Shown here one piece after another: positions 27,225 through 38,169 of a stretch of 64,000 nucleotides of DNA. The notes below the pieces were generated by a model that saw only the letters and a program-made list of their open reading frames with translations, was not told the DNA's origin and did not search any database. The DNA lies in the NCBI GenBank assembly GCA_945861885.1, contig CAMAVR010000002.1, positions 1 to 64,000 on the forward strand. Reading direction: 5' to 3'. Positions within the stretch are counted from its first letter, which is position 1. Each line of letters starts with the position of its first letter. The translations under genes were made by a program, and so were the position numbers. Origin of the DNA: Nannocystis exedens (lineage in GTDB: Bacteria > Myxococcota_A > Polyangia > Polyangiales > Polyangiaceae).

Positions 27225-28148
27225 CTAGTAAATTGAGCCTTCCGGGCGTCCGCATTTGGCGTCAATTGCATCCGTGACCGGTGCCAATCGGTCGTCATGC
27301 GGAATCAGATGGCGGGCCGTTGCAAGCGCTTCGTACGCTTTTTCGCAGTCGCCATGCCGAGCAAAGTCGATCGCTCGTTGCAATCGTTCCGGAAAGAACA
27401 GCGAAGCTGTTGGGTCAGTTTTGTCGTGAATGAAAACACTTGCAAACGCGCCTGTCACAACGACTGCACAAACGAGCCACGTGGTGACGATCGCCTTCGA
27501 TGAATAGGCGAACCCGCGTCGCCACAACGCGGCAGCCGCTGCTCCGGCGACGGCACCACCGACGTGTGCCGCATTGTCAAAGCCGGGCGCTAGACCTAAC
27601 AAAAGAGTAATTACGAGCCATTTTCCAATCGATTGCGATATTGGGCTGCCGATGCCATGCGCGCGCCAACCGATCACCACCGCCGCTGCCAATACGCCGC
27701 AAATGGCGCCTGATGCTCCTACGCTTAACCGTTCGGGCGCCGCATACCAGCCGACGAGCGAGCTAGCGATGCTACCGCCGATGCCGGCCACCAAATACAT
27801 CCAAGCCATTCTCGCGGAACCGGCCGTGCGCTCGACAAACGGGCCGACGTTACGCAGCGCCATCATGTTGAACCCGATGTGAAGCACCGACCCATGAAGA
27901 AAACAGGAGGTAATTAATGTGTCCCAACGCAGGTTCGCAACGGTTGCGCACGCATAGTTTGCGCCTAGCAAAAGAAGGGGTCGCTGCGGAACGCCGAGGA
28001 TTGCTCCGGTGTCTTTTGAAAGCAGCAATTCAACCGCAAATATGAGGCAATTCAGCCAAATAATAGCAAACGTCACCGGCGTCGCGCGAAGGCCCGATTG
28101 TTTGTCAAATGACGCAACAATACGTTCGTAAATCGAAGATTGAGTCAT
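27225..28148 (-). CDS. Rhomboid-family intramembrane serine protease
   Basis: 307 residues with six or so membrane helices. Catalytic Ser in GASGAICG near residue 146 and catalytic His in NAAHVGGAVAG near 195 are present, as is the HxxxN-type motif in LHGSVLHIGFNMMALRN near 90. The C-terminal 90 residues are a soluble tail after the last helix. It cleaves transmembrane substrates within the bilayer; the substrate is unknown. It probably starts an operon with the aldehyde dehydrogenase and is divergent from the GltJ-like gene across 258 bp that shows no strong promoter or hairpin to my eye. Confidence 0.93.
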   Translation of the reverse strand: MTQSSIYERIVASFDKQSGLRATPVTFAIIWLNCLIFAVELLLSKDTGAILGVPQRPLLLLGANYACATVANLRWDTLITSCFLHGSVLHIGFNMMALRNVGPFVERTAGSARMAWMYLVAGIGGSIASSLVGWYAAPERLSVGASGAICGVLAAAVVIGWRAHGIGSPISQSIGKWLVITLLLGLAPGFDNAAHVGGAVAGAAAAALWRRGFAYSSKAIVTTWLVCAVVVTGAFASVFIHDKTDPTASLFFPERLQRAIDFARHGDCEKAYEALATARHLIPHDDRLAPVTDAIDAKCGRPEGSIY

Positions 28149-28406
28149 CGGCGTGGTGCTGAGATTAGAGAGGCTGGCGGAGACAAACGATAGCGCTTAT
28201 CCATCGACGTGAGAGGCAGATGATGCGTCGCGATAGCGTTGTGACACCAAATGGTGCTCGGAGCAGGCTTTTACAGCTAGACCGCGAACGCGCAAGGTTG
28301 TCAGATGAAGGGGTAGCAAATTAGAGCACTTCGTGATTGCGTGTGAAACGGGGGAATTGGGGGGCCTTGTTGTTCCGAATTGACAAGTATAAAGGGCACT
28401 ATCGGG

Positions 28407-30125
28407 ATGAAGATTTCGTGTGAGTCTTGTGGCGCTAGATACACCATTGCGGACGACAAATTTTTGGGGCGAATTGTCAAAATTCGCTGCAAAAAATGCA
28501 GTGTAGTCATGGTTCTCGACGGTGTCGCGTCGATCTCAGGAGTTTCGAATTTGGAAGGCAAATTGGGACATAGCCAAAACTCCGATGTGGCCGAATCCGA
28601 CGTGGCCCAGGTCCGCGAGTGGATAGTGAACGTTGAAGGGGGCGATCAGCGGCGGCTAAGTGCCAGCGAAGTCGCATCGCTCTACGCCCTCGGAACGGTT
28701 CGTGACGACACGTATTGTTGGCGGGATGGGATGGTCGATTGGCTCCCGCTGAATGACGTTGAGGAGCTCTACTTAGCCTGTCGTTCGACAGCAGGCGACG
28801 TGGCAGCTTCTCTTGCACAGGAGCTGTCAGGGGTGGCCGAGGTCGAACTACCAACCGCTGTCGGAGCGGAGTTCGCGAACGATGATGTTGGTTTTGCGGC
28901 GCGACGAATCGACAATTTTCAATCGCGTAGCGCAGATCTCTTTTCATCGTCGAGCGATGGACACGATGGCGAGCGCTCCAAACCACGGGGTGAAGCAGGG
29001 ACGGAGCTATTTCCTGCATCGGTGACCGGTCGACGAAACGAAGACAGCGTGCTGTTCTCGCTTGCATCGTTAACTGAGAGAGTCGCGCCTTCCCCATCTC
29101 ATACCGCCGTGACCGAGGGTTCTGGTTTGATCGACATTCGCGCCCTCAGTGCCGCCATGTCGAAGCATGGGGCGAAGTCAGAGGCGCGAGTCGAAGATGT
29201 GATGAATCTAACGGCGGTTGCTTTTGGCTCCGCGGTCATGCCACCGGCATTCGTGCCGCCGGAACTCCCCCTCGAGACACCGGTATTTGCAGCCTCCAAA
29301 TCGCATCGCGCAGCTTGGATCCTTGGTGGTTTTGGGCTTGGCGCGCTCGTGGCCATTGTTTTGGTATTCGCGCTGCAAGATCGCGAGGTTGATGCGCGCG
29401 ATACGTCCGCGGTTGCGCCGATAGCGGTCCCTCTTACTCCGAAGCCGGCACTTCTGGCGGTTCAGCCGAACAAGGAAATTCAAGCGGTGAAAGAAGCTGA
29501 GCTGCCAAGGCCGGAGGCGAGCAAACCGGTTCCGATTGCCGCGCCGATTGCCGTAAAAGAGCCGACTGCTCCTCCCGCGCCCGTCGAGGTGGCCGTTCCG
29601 CCGCCGCCGAAGCCTCAAGACGAGGCGCGGCAGCCTAATAGGGTGGCCGGATTGCAGCCGGTTGTGGCCCCGAAGCCTCGTGCGGCCGTTGCCGTCGCGG
29701 CACGTTCCGTTGAAAAGCCGGCGACCGAGAAGGCCTTGCCCAAGCGCATGGAGGCGGCAACGGCTGCGAAGAGTCAGCCGTCGTCATTCGAGAGCGCCAT
29801 CAAAAAAGCTGCGGGAGAGGCGAATTCGACGCCTCCTGTCGCCCCCGCGGCAGCAGCATCGTTTGACCGCGGTGCAGCGCTAGCCGCGCTTGAAGCGGCT
29901 GCGAGCACGGCAAGCGCATGCAAGCGCGCCGACGGTCCGACGGGGCAGGGGCACGCGAGGATAACGTTTAGTCCGTCGGGGCAGGTCTCCTCCGTCGAAA
30001 TTGACCGAGCCCCTTTCGAGGGGACGGCCGTTGGCGCATGCGTGGCCGGAAAGTTACGGGCCGCACGAATTCCTCCGTTTACCGGGCCACCCGTCGCATC
30101 TGGCAAGAGCTTTAGCGTCAACTAG
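28407..30125 (+). CDS. GltJ/AgmX-like protein: zinc ribbon, GYF-like domain, TM helix, TonB-like C-terminus
   Basis: About 572 residues. An N-terminal zinc ribbon (CESCGARYTIADDKF, then CKKC, the MJ0042 type) spans 1-36. A GYF_2-type domain lies near 70-125 (WIVNVEGG, then WRDGMVDWLPL). A linker leads to one membrane helix near 300-318 and a long Pro/Ala/Lys-rich periplasmic stretch. The C-terminal 80 residues (ITFSPSGQVSSVEIDRAPFEGTAVG) match the TonB-like domain shared by AgmX/PglI/GltJ of Myxococcus gliding motility. The order is the same as in GltJ. No other Glt/Agl motility gene is nearby, so a role in motility or in another energised envelope complex is open. The ATG at 28407 begins the zinc ribbon directly. 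Confidence 0.88.
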   Translation: MKISCESCGARYTIADDKFLGRIVKIRCKKCSVVMVLDGVASISGVSNLEGKLGHSQNSDVAESDVAQVREWIVNVEGGDQRRLSASEVASLYALGTVRDDTYCWRDGMVDWLPLNDVEELYLACRSTAGDVAASLAQELSGVAEVELPTAVGAEFANDDVGFAARRIDNFQSRSADLFSSSSDGHDGERSKPRGEAGTELFPASVTGRRNEDSVLFSLASLTERVAPSPSHTAVTEGSGLIDIRALSAAMSKHGAKSEARVEDVMNLTAVAFGSAVMPPAFVPPELPLETPVFAASKSHRAAWILGGFGLGALVAIVLVFALQDREVDARDTSAVAPIAVPLTPKPALLAVQPNKEIQAVKEAELPRPEASKPVPIAAPIAVKEPTAPPAPVEVAVPPPPKPQDEARQPNRVAGLQPVVAPKPRAAVAVAARSVEKPATEKALPKRMEAATAAKSQPSSFESAIKKAAGEANSTPPVAPAAAASFDRGAALAALEAAASTASACKRADGPTGQGHARITFSPSGQVSSVEIDRAPFEGTAVGACVAGKLRAARIPPFTGPPVASGKSFSVN

Positions 30126-30130
30126 TCCTT

Positions 30131-30155
30131 CGATCGGAGCGAAAGGCTCCGATCG
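30131..30155 (+). terminator. 10-bp perfect hairpin just after the GltJ-like gene
   Basis: CGATCGGAGC (30131-30140) and GCTCCGATCG (30146-30155) form a perfect 10-bp stem with a GAAAG loop, starting five bases after the stop codon. The position suggests transcription termination or 3'-end protection, although no T run follows. Confidence 0.55.
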
Positions 30156-30162
30156 GCGTCAT

Positions 30163-30196
30163 CTGTCCAGGACACCCCCCTGGACGTCCAGGACAG
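30163..30196. repeat. Overlapping palindromes with alternative pairings
   Basis: CCTGGACGTCCAGG at 30179-30192 is a perfect 14-bp palindrome. Its first half CCTGGA can also pair with TCCAGG at 30166-30171, and CTGTCC at 30163-30168 is complementary to GGACAG at 30191-30196. Several mutually exclusive folds, or an operator for a dimeric regulator of the next small gene at 30306, are possible. Confidence 0.5.
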
Positions 30197-30305
30197 GTCG
30201 CCGTTTGCAAAAACATCGTGAATTTGCCTAAAATCGTCATGGCACACTCCTCGCAATACCGTCGTGCACAGCCAATCGGCTGGCCACAAAGAACGCGAGG
30301 ATGCC

Positions 30306-30575
30306 ATGGATACAAACGGAACGATGAAGACGGTATATGCAGTCGTAGAGCGCGCGCCAGGAAAGACGTTTTGGACAAAAGTAGGCGTCGGTTTTGTTAA
30401 CAAAGACGGCTCGATAAACCTTCGCCTCGACGCAATTCCAATCGCCGGAACGCTGCAAGTGCGCGACTACGAGCCGCGCGAGTGGGAGCGCTCGGGAGCT
30501 CCCGCCGGCAATGGATTTGGGCGGTCAAACGGAGCGCAGACCGACTTCGTCGTCGGATCGCAAGCGATCGGCTGA
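30306..30575 (+). CDS. Small conserved protein of unknown function
   Basis: 89 residues. The core MKTVYAVVERAPGKTFWTKVGVGFVNKDGS, then NLRLDAIPIAGTLQVRDYEPRE, reads like a compact beta-rich domain. I have a recollection of this pattern in proteins restricted to Myxococcota but cannot name a function. The ATG at 30306 has CGAGG about six bases upstream; an ATG at 30264 is further out. No signal peptide or membrane segment is present, so it is probably cytoplasmic. Confidence 0.75.
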   Translation: MDTNGTMKTVYAVVERAPGKTFWTKVGVGFVNKDGSINLRLDAIPIAGTLQVRDYEPREWERSGAPAGNGFGRSNGAQTDFVVGSQAIG

Positions 30576-30711
30576 CGTTCTGGGCGCGTCGCCATTTGCG
30601 GTAGCCACCCCGACGCATCGCCGATCGTCTGATCGCTCGGCCTGCGTTCGGAGGTGGCTTCCGTCGAATTGCGTCGCGCAAGCTCATTGCACGAAAGACG
30701 GGAGAGCCGAG

Positions 30712-31276
30712 ATGTTGAAAGAAATAGCGCAGTCGATTTCAGGTCGACTAAAAGAAATGTTGGTGCGAGGGAAGGACGACTTCGAGACGCTTCGTAAAAG
30801 CGGCTGGGGTTTCGCGATTGGGCGTGTCATCGGAGTTGCTGGTGCCATCGTCGTATTAACGGTGGTGGGGAAGACGTCTGGTGATGCCGAGCCAACACCG
30901 CCGGCCAACCCCGGTCGAAAGGCGGAGGGGGGCGACAAAGAGTCATTGCCTCCGCTCGACATGAGCCCTTCGAAGTCAGAGCACGCTCAAGAGACGGTCT
31001 CGCCGGGGCGGAGAAAGAGCCGCGAGTCGGCTGGTATGCCTCGCGCAGAGCGAAGACCGCGCGCGACCAAAGACGATCCGGTATTCATTAACGGGGCAAG
31101 CATCGAAGAGTTGTGTCGCCTCCCCGGGATCGGAAAAAAGCGCGCGCTGTCGATTCAAATGCTGCAAAAAAAGCTAGGCCGAATTCACCGCGTTGAAGAC
31201 CTGCTGCGCGTACAGGGAATAGGCCGCGCAACGATACGAAAAATTCGGCTCGTCGCGCGATTGGACGACCGCTTTG

Positions 31277-31296
<20 letters not shown>
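30712..31296 (+). CDS. Membrane-anchored helix-hairpin-helix (ComEA-like) protein
   Basis: About 194 residues. The N-terminus has an amphipathic helix and one transmembrane segment (near 40-58, [13 protein letters not shown]). A low-complexity charged linker runs to about 120. The last 60 residues form a helix-hairpin-helix pair: [24 protein letters not shown] and [15 protein letters not shown], as in the DNA-uptake protein ComEA. It may bind DNA outside the membrane during competence. The ATG at 30712 has GGGAG eight bases upstream. Its last 20 bases overlap the 3' end of murA on the other strand. Confidence 0.8.
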
Positions 31297-32559
<1,263 letters not shown>

Positions 32560-32560
<1 letters not shown>

Positions 32561-34005
32561 TATTGCCCTTGTGCTCCCGAGCTCCCTTTGGCGCTTCGAT
32601 TGCGCTGCCGGATGCGCTCGGCGTACCCTTCTTTGTTCTCTTGCCGAACCCGACCAATCGCGAGTGCGTCGGCAGGGACATCTTTTACGACGGTTGTTCC
32701 TGTTGCGACGTATGCTCCGGCGCCGATTCGTACGGGTGCTACAATCTGCGAATCGCTGCCGATGAAAACGTCGGATTCAATCGTCGTAAGATGCTTTCGC
32801 GTACCGTCGTAGTTGCAAAAAATCGTGCCCGCTCCGATGTTCGTGCGTTCGCCGACAATACCGTCGCCTAGATATGCAAGATGATTTGCCTTCGAGCCAG
32901 CGCCCATCGTTGTTTTCTTGGTCTCCACGAAGTTTCCGATATGGGCGCCTTCGCCGATGTTGGTGTCCGGGCGAATGTGCGAAAAGGGGCCTAATTGTGC
33001 ATATTTGTCGACGATCGAGTTGCCGATTACCGTGTACGGTTTGAGTAGCGACGCGTCGCCAATTTTCGTATTCGTCACGACACAGCCGACGTCGATGCGC
33101 ACCTGGCTGCCGATGACCGTTTCACCACGAAGGATGACGCCGGGGCCGATCACGCAGTCGCGCCCAATTCGTACCGCGTCGTCGATCATAGCTCCGGTCG
33201 AAATTGTCGCCCCGAATCGTCGCCAGTGGTTAGCAATTCGCGAGAACATCTTCCCTTCGGCATCGGCGAGTTGAACTCGATCGTTTACGCCGAGCAGCAC
33301 GTCGGTTGGTAGTGAGATGCTCACGACCGGTTGGTGGTTCGCGACTGCAAACGTTACGATGTCGGTCAAGTAGAGTTCGCCTTGCGCATTTGTCGGTTTG
33401 AGCGATGCGAGAGCGGCTCGAAAGAACTCGAGTGAGGCCGCGTAAATTCCTGGGTTAATCTCGCGAATGTTCGCCTCTTCACTGCTACGCAAATCGCGTT
33501 GTTCACGAATTGCGACGATCGACGAAGTGCTGTTTCGGATGATGCGCCCATAGCCGGTTGGATCATCGAGCGTGCACGTTGCCAAATGCAGCGATGATGG
33601 CGCGGCCTCAAGTGCGAGTGTCACTGCACGAATGTTGTCGGCCACGATTAGCGGTGCATCGCCGTAAAAAACCACGATATTTTTGTTGTCGCCATCCACG
33701 GCGGCGAGACCAGCCGCAGCGGCGTCGCCCGTCCCTTTCTGGATCGACTGCACGGCCATTCGTACTTGTTCGCCGAACATCTCAACAACGTATCGAGCGA
33801 CTTGTTCTTTCGCGTGACCGACGACGACGACGACATCTTTGCAGCCGGCATCAAGTGCGGCGCGAATCGAATAGTAAATCAGCGGCCTTCCCGCGATTTC
33901 GTGCAAAACTTTTGAAGTCTCGCTCTGCATTCTCGTCCCTTGACCTGCCGCAAGGATCAACGCAGTCGTCTTGTCGAGTTGTTTGTTGGCGGTCGAAATC
34001 GTCAT
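32560..34005 (-). CDS. glmU: Bifunctional N-acetylglucosamine-1-phosphate uridyltransferase / glucosamine-1-phosphate acetyltransferase
   Basis: 481 residues, two-domain enzyme making UDP-GlcNAc. The N-terminal nucleotidyltransferase has [11 protein letters not shown] near residue 15 and YGDAPLI near 113. The C-terminal left-handed beta helix for acetyl transfer is visible as hexapeptide repeats ([17 protein letters not shown], then [19 protein letters not shown]) with the catalytic NHLAYLGD near 387. GGAG lies six bases before the ATG. Feeds murA, which follows with a one-base overlap. Confidence 0.97.
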
Positions 34006-34221
34006 TCATCGCTCCGAAACTTTTGAATCATTATTGCATACTACGCGATGCGCTAATTGTGATTTAAGTGCTCGATACCGAAAAGGAATATGCGATTCAC
34101 GTTGGTTCATCTAGCATCGCAGCGACACGCTGCGTTATTCGTATTTGGCTTTATCAGAGTCAGCAATTGATTTGCGGAACGATCAGAAGACGGTAATGGG
34201 TGGGTCTCCGGAGGACCTACA
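34006..34221. promoter_or_regulatory. Divergent intergenic region between glmU and the giant lipoprotein gene
   Basis: 216 bp that must hold the promoters of both flanking genes. It is more AT-rich than its surroundings near 34020-34080. A strong GGAGG site at 34210-34214 sits seven bases before the ATG at 34222. No operator-like repeat stands out. Confidence 0.4.
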
Positions 34222-37200
34222 ATGACGCCACTACGAGTGCCACGAAGTGCCTTCAATTGCGCCGTGATCCTAGTCGCGAGTGGTCAACTCGGATGCGCTG
34301 CTGATTTGAATGCTGAGCGGAAATTGCCAGTACGCCAAACGCTAGGCGAAGAAGTCTACGGCGTGTTTTGCGATCGGGTAGGAGCTCAGTCACTAACGGA
34401 AGATTTATCGGGAGAATCGTTCAGGACGATTTGCCATCGAGATAATAAGGGCGCGTTTGCCGATCACGTAAATACTTCTGCCCTTCCCGAATTCGAGCGA
34501 ACGCGAACGCGATTGCCAGTCGAACAACAGCGCGCCATCGCGCGCATTGAGGCGTTGGGTCGCCATCGCGCGAGCGTTATCGCCGCGCTCGATGTCATCA
34601 TCCCGGACGTCGAAATCGCAACTCACGTGCAATCCGAGAGCCGGCGTAAAGAACGCGGAGCAGGTCGCCCTGGTTCAATGCGTCTTCACGATGAACTCAA
34701 TGGCGTGCTTCAGCGGTTAGCGTCTCTCTACGCCGACGGGACGCTTCCAAGTGTTACTGAGGCGCTTGGGCGTACGGCGACGTCGGTCGCAACGTCGGAA
34801 TCAGCTCAAACGGCATTGGCGCGTCTGGATGCGCGCGAAGGTTATCGACCCCAGGAAGGCGCGCTCGGTGCGGTTCGTGCCGCCGCGTCCTATCCGGGGA
34901 TGCGCGATCTCGCCGACAGCATGCTGCGAATTTTTTCGGCCGATCCAAGTTCCGGCTGCGGAACGAGCAGGGCCGCTTCTTTGGCGAGTATTTCCAACGC
35001 CGCGCCCGATAGTCCAAACGTGAAGTTGCGTGAGCTAGTTCGCGTTTTGTACAATGAGATACGTACAGCGAAAGTGGAGGGGACGCCGGCTCCGTTTTCG
35101 TCAGTTTTTGATGTCGCCACCCGGCGAACGATGACTTCTCGTCCGCGTTCGATCTCGGAACTTCTATCGGATCTATTATTGTTTGAGGCGCCGGATCTTG
35201 GAGGCGCCGCACCGAATTTTATCGTTCGTCGTGATTTGAGAGGTTTGGCAGCGCTTCGCCAAAGTGATGACGGCGTACCATCCCCTCTTCTTGATTTAGA
35301 TCATGATGGCCTTCCGGACATCAACGCGCTCGGTCAATTTCTTACGCCGGCGGGGTCTATCGTTCCGCCGCCGTTTCCCATTTTAGGTGAGAAGGCCGTC
35401 TCTCGCGACCGGTTTAGGCGAGCGATTCGTGACGAGAGCCACAGCCTTATTTACGACTACGTTGACACAAGCAAAACAGCGCTCGCCTCGCTTGCCGAAG
35501 ACGTTCGCGTACTCATGAACCCAAAGCCAGGTCATGAGACGCTGATGAACCTCCTTGCCGGAGTTGAACCGCTTCTCGGTCCGCGTGATTCAAAAGCGTC
35601 TCTCTCAAAGCGCAAGTACGTCGCGTCGCCCCCCCCAAGCTCGCCAGTTGGGTTCGATACTCAATCGTCTGGGTCGCTCGATCTCGAGTATCGGGGATTC
35701 CAAACGAAAAGCGCTCCACTATTGGATCTCGCGTACGCGCTCTTAAGTGCCGCCGATGACCGAAATACAGACGATTTGCTCGCTATCGCTTCCCAAATCG
35801 TGATGGAACACACTGGGCAATTGGCTCGCGTTGTTGGGGCTCTCCAAAAAACAAAAAAGATAGCCGACAATCATCCCGAGGCGACTCTTCCACCGAACTC
35901 AACGGTGCGAGACGAAACGATCGATCTCGCAATTCAGATCGTTCGAGTGCCTGGTCTTCTCGAGGATGTCATAAAAGCTTTTGCGGACGATCACACTCGC
36001 GCTCTCGGGCCAATCTTCGCTGACTATATGAATTTCCGAGACGAGCTGTCGTACGACAGGCGTCCAGGTAAGCTTAACGATCCGCCGTTCAACCTTACGT
36101 CGAACGATTCATCGGCTATGCATACGCCGGTCGACCGATCCGCAAACGATACGGGCGCCAATCGGAGTGCAGTCCAGCGTTTTCTTCAAATCACGCATGA
36201 CACGAGAGGCGTCACCGTTTGCAATCGCGAAGGGGCGATTGTTCATGTACTTGGCGTGCCGGTAATTGGCGCGATCGATTTTCCGAATTCACTTACGCAC
36301 CCTGACAAAGCAAGTTTCAAAGAGTGCGAAGTGTTCAAAATCCAAGATATGGGGAAGTTCTATCTCGATTCAATCGTAGGAACCGCGCAGTTGTATATCC
36401 GTGATGGCATATTGCGCGGCGACGAAGGGTTGGGGACGGCCTTCCCCGCGACCGTCGATATCATGCAAAAATCGAGCGGAATTAACGGATTTTGGACGCC
36501 GCCGACAAGTCGCGATCTACGACCCACGCCGCATTTTTTGAATCGGTTGGCGTTTTTTGACCAACAGAACGACAGCCCGAATGAAGCGCCGGCGGCGGAC
36601 AATCCCAATTACGTAACGAATCGGTATCTTCGAGATCTCGATGGGCCTCACATCGGTACCTCGCTCTGTCCGGAACGAATCATCGTCGACCCGAGTCCGT
36701 CCGCGATCGACGCATCGCCTGATGGTCGTGTTCGCGGACTTCGTGCGTGCGCGGATGGTGACTGGCTCGAACAGCGCGATCACAACGCGATTTTTCTATG
36801 GGAGAATTTTGGATTCTATGACGCGATCCGGCCGATTCTGACCGCGTTCGTGAAGCACAATCGCGAAGATCTCTTTTTGGATGCGCTGGACGTAACGCAT
36901 CGTCATTGGGGGCGGAATGTCTCTGACAGCGAATGCAGGCTGTCGGGGGGCGGCTCGAGTAGATGCACGCGCGACGGCTTCGTTTCATTTGAGCCGATGT
37001 TGACGGAGCTTCTTTCAACCGATCTCCTTTTGGCCATGCACGAACTGGCCAAAAAAGTTCGCGAAATGAAGATCGCTCATTGCAGTTCAATCGATCCAAC
37101 GACGAGGCGTTGTAGCCTGGCGTCACGAAGCGCGATCGATGTGTTGTCCGATGCAGCGAGGTCGGCGATTGATCCAGAACATTCGCGTGAAAAATCGTTG

Positions 37201-38169
37201 GTCAATCGGCGCGGAGTCGCAACATCCCAGCGCAAAGATGGGACGACAAATGCGCAGACAACGCCGCTCTATTTAATTCTCGATGCATTTCGCAGTATCG
37301 ATGATGCGCTTGCGTCAAATTCGAGTCCAAATCAGAAAGCGCAATGGTCGGAGGCGCAAACGCAGCTGCTCGATCATTTTTTCGCGGTCAACGGAACTGC
37401 GGGCGCATCTCGCTTCAGCAATCCGGTCACACCAAGCCTATTGCGTCGAGCGATCTCGCTTCTTCGCGAGGAGTTATGGGTGCGATGTGCGGGGGCGCTG
37501 GCTTCACCTGATGCGTCGTGCGCTTGGCTAAAAAATGGCGCGACGGAATCGATTGAGACGATGATGGCGGGCCCGCTTTTTGCTGCATCATTCGATGTTG
37601 CAAAGGCGGTTCAGAGCGACGATGCGGCTCGAGTTGAGGTTGAAAAGTTCGTTCAGTACTTGCTGGATCCCACATCGAGTGACGAAAGACTGCGAAGCAT
37701 CTTAGCGTCAGCAAGCGATATTCTGTCGATGGTGCGTGATGACGCAAACGTCGTGCCGCTATTAAAAGCGCTCGCTCCAGCGTTGGCAGACTCGCAGGTA
37801 GGCGAGGGGGCTGTTGTCGCAAATCTACCCGACGCCACGATCGCGCTTTTAGCGCGCGTCATGGCGAAACGAACTCCATCCGCTGCAGGCGAGTGTTCTG
37901 TCGAAATTGACCCAAATGACGTCATGCTCGAGTTGGTAAAGAAGCTTGTAACGCCAGCACCGCTGGGTCGGGATGCGATTGAGACTCCGCTAGAGGCGTT
38001 GGGGAGTGCGATTGCCGCGGTGAATCGTCAGAACCCTTCTGATACGTCAAAACTTACGTCGAGCGATTTTCGCAATATTTCGGAGAATATTGGAGAGTTT
38101 CTACTCAGCCAAGAGAGCGGCCTTGAGCAGCTGTACGCGATCGTAAAGCATGGGATCGAAACACGATGA
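34222..38169 (+). CDS. Giant lipoprotein of unknown function (1315 residues)
   Basis: The signal ends at Cys25 (GQLGCAAD), so the protein is lipidated. It is long, mostly helical by composition, with an EF-hand-like DLDHDGLPD segment at about 358-366 and no membrane helix. I recognise no catalytic motif and no known domain; large unassigned lipoproteins of this kind are seen in Myxococcota genomes. GGAGG precedes the ATG. Its stop codon overlaps the start of the FadL-type outer-membrane protein (ATGA), so the two are likely made together. A role at the periplasmic face of the outer membrane, such as handing hydrophobic cargo to or from the barrel, is inference from that coupling. Confidence 0.85.
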   Translation: MTPLRVPRSAFNCAVILVASGQLGCAADLNAERKLPVRQTLGEEVYGVFCDRVGAQSLTEDLSGESFRTICHRDNKGAFADHVNTSALPEFERTRTRLPVEQQRAIARIEALGRHRASVIAALDVIIPDVEIATHVQSESRRKERGAGRPGSMRLHDELNGVLQRLASLYADGTLPSVTEALGRTATSVATSESAQTALARLDAREGYRPQEGALGAVRAAASYPGMRDLADSMLRIFSADPSSGCGTSRAASLASISNAAPDSPNVKLRELVRVLYNEIRTAKVEGTPAPFSSVFDVATRRTMTSRPRSISELLSDLLLFEAPDLGGAAPNFIVRRDLRGLAALRQSDDGVPSPLLDLDHDGLPDINALGQFLTPAGSIVPPPFPILGEKAVSRDRFRRAIRDESHSLIYDYVDTSKTALASLAEDVRVLMNPKPGHETLMNLLAGVEPLLGPRDSKASLSKRKYVASPPPSSPVGFDTQSSGSLDLEYRGFQTKSAPLLDLAYALLSAADDRNTDDLLAIASQIVMEHTGQLARVVGALQKTKKIADNHPEATLPPNSTVRDETIDLAIQIVRVPGLLEDVIKAFADDHTRALGPIFADYMNFRDELSYDRRPGKLNDPPFNLTSNDSSAMHTPVDRSANDTGANRSAVQRFLQITHDTRGVTVCNREGAIVHVLGVPVIGAIDFPNSLTHPDKASFKECEVFKIQDMGKFYLDSIVGTAQLYIRDGILRGDEGLGTAFPATVDIMQKSSGINGFWTPPTSRDLRPTPHFLNRLAFFDQQNDSPNEAPAADNPNYVTNRYLRDLDGPHIGTSLCPERIIVDPSPSAIDASPDGRVRGLRACADGDWLEQRDHNAIFLWENFGFYDAIRPILTAFVKHNREDLFLDALDVTHRHWGRNVSDSECRLSGGGSSRCTRDGFVSFEPMLTELLSTDLLLAMHELAKKVREMKIAHCSSIDPTTRRCSLASRSAIDVLSDAARSAIDPEHSREKSLVNRRGVATSQRKDGTTNAQTTPLYLILDAFRSIDDALASNSSPNQKAQWSEAQTQLLDHFFAVNGTAGASRFSNPVTPSLLRRAISLLREELWVRCAGALASPDASCAWLKNGATESIETMMAGPLFAASFDVAKAVQSDDAARVEVEKFVQYLLDPTSSDERLRSILASASDILSMVRDDANVVPLLKALAPALADSQVGEGAVVANLPDATIALLARVMAKRTPSAAGECSVEIDPNDVMLELVKKLVTPAPLGRDAIETPLEALGSAIAAVNRQNPSDTSKLTSSDFRNISENIGEFLLSQESGLEQLYAIVKHGIETR

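Noticed and set aside
28380..28406. TTGACA at 28380-28385 as a -35 box for the GltJ-like gene
   Set aside because: A -10 box at normal spacing would fall on or after the start codon.
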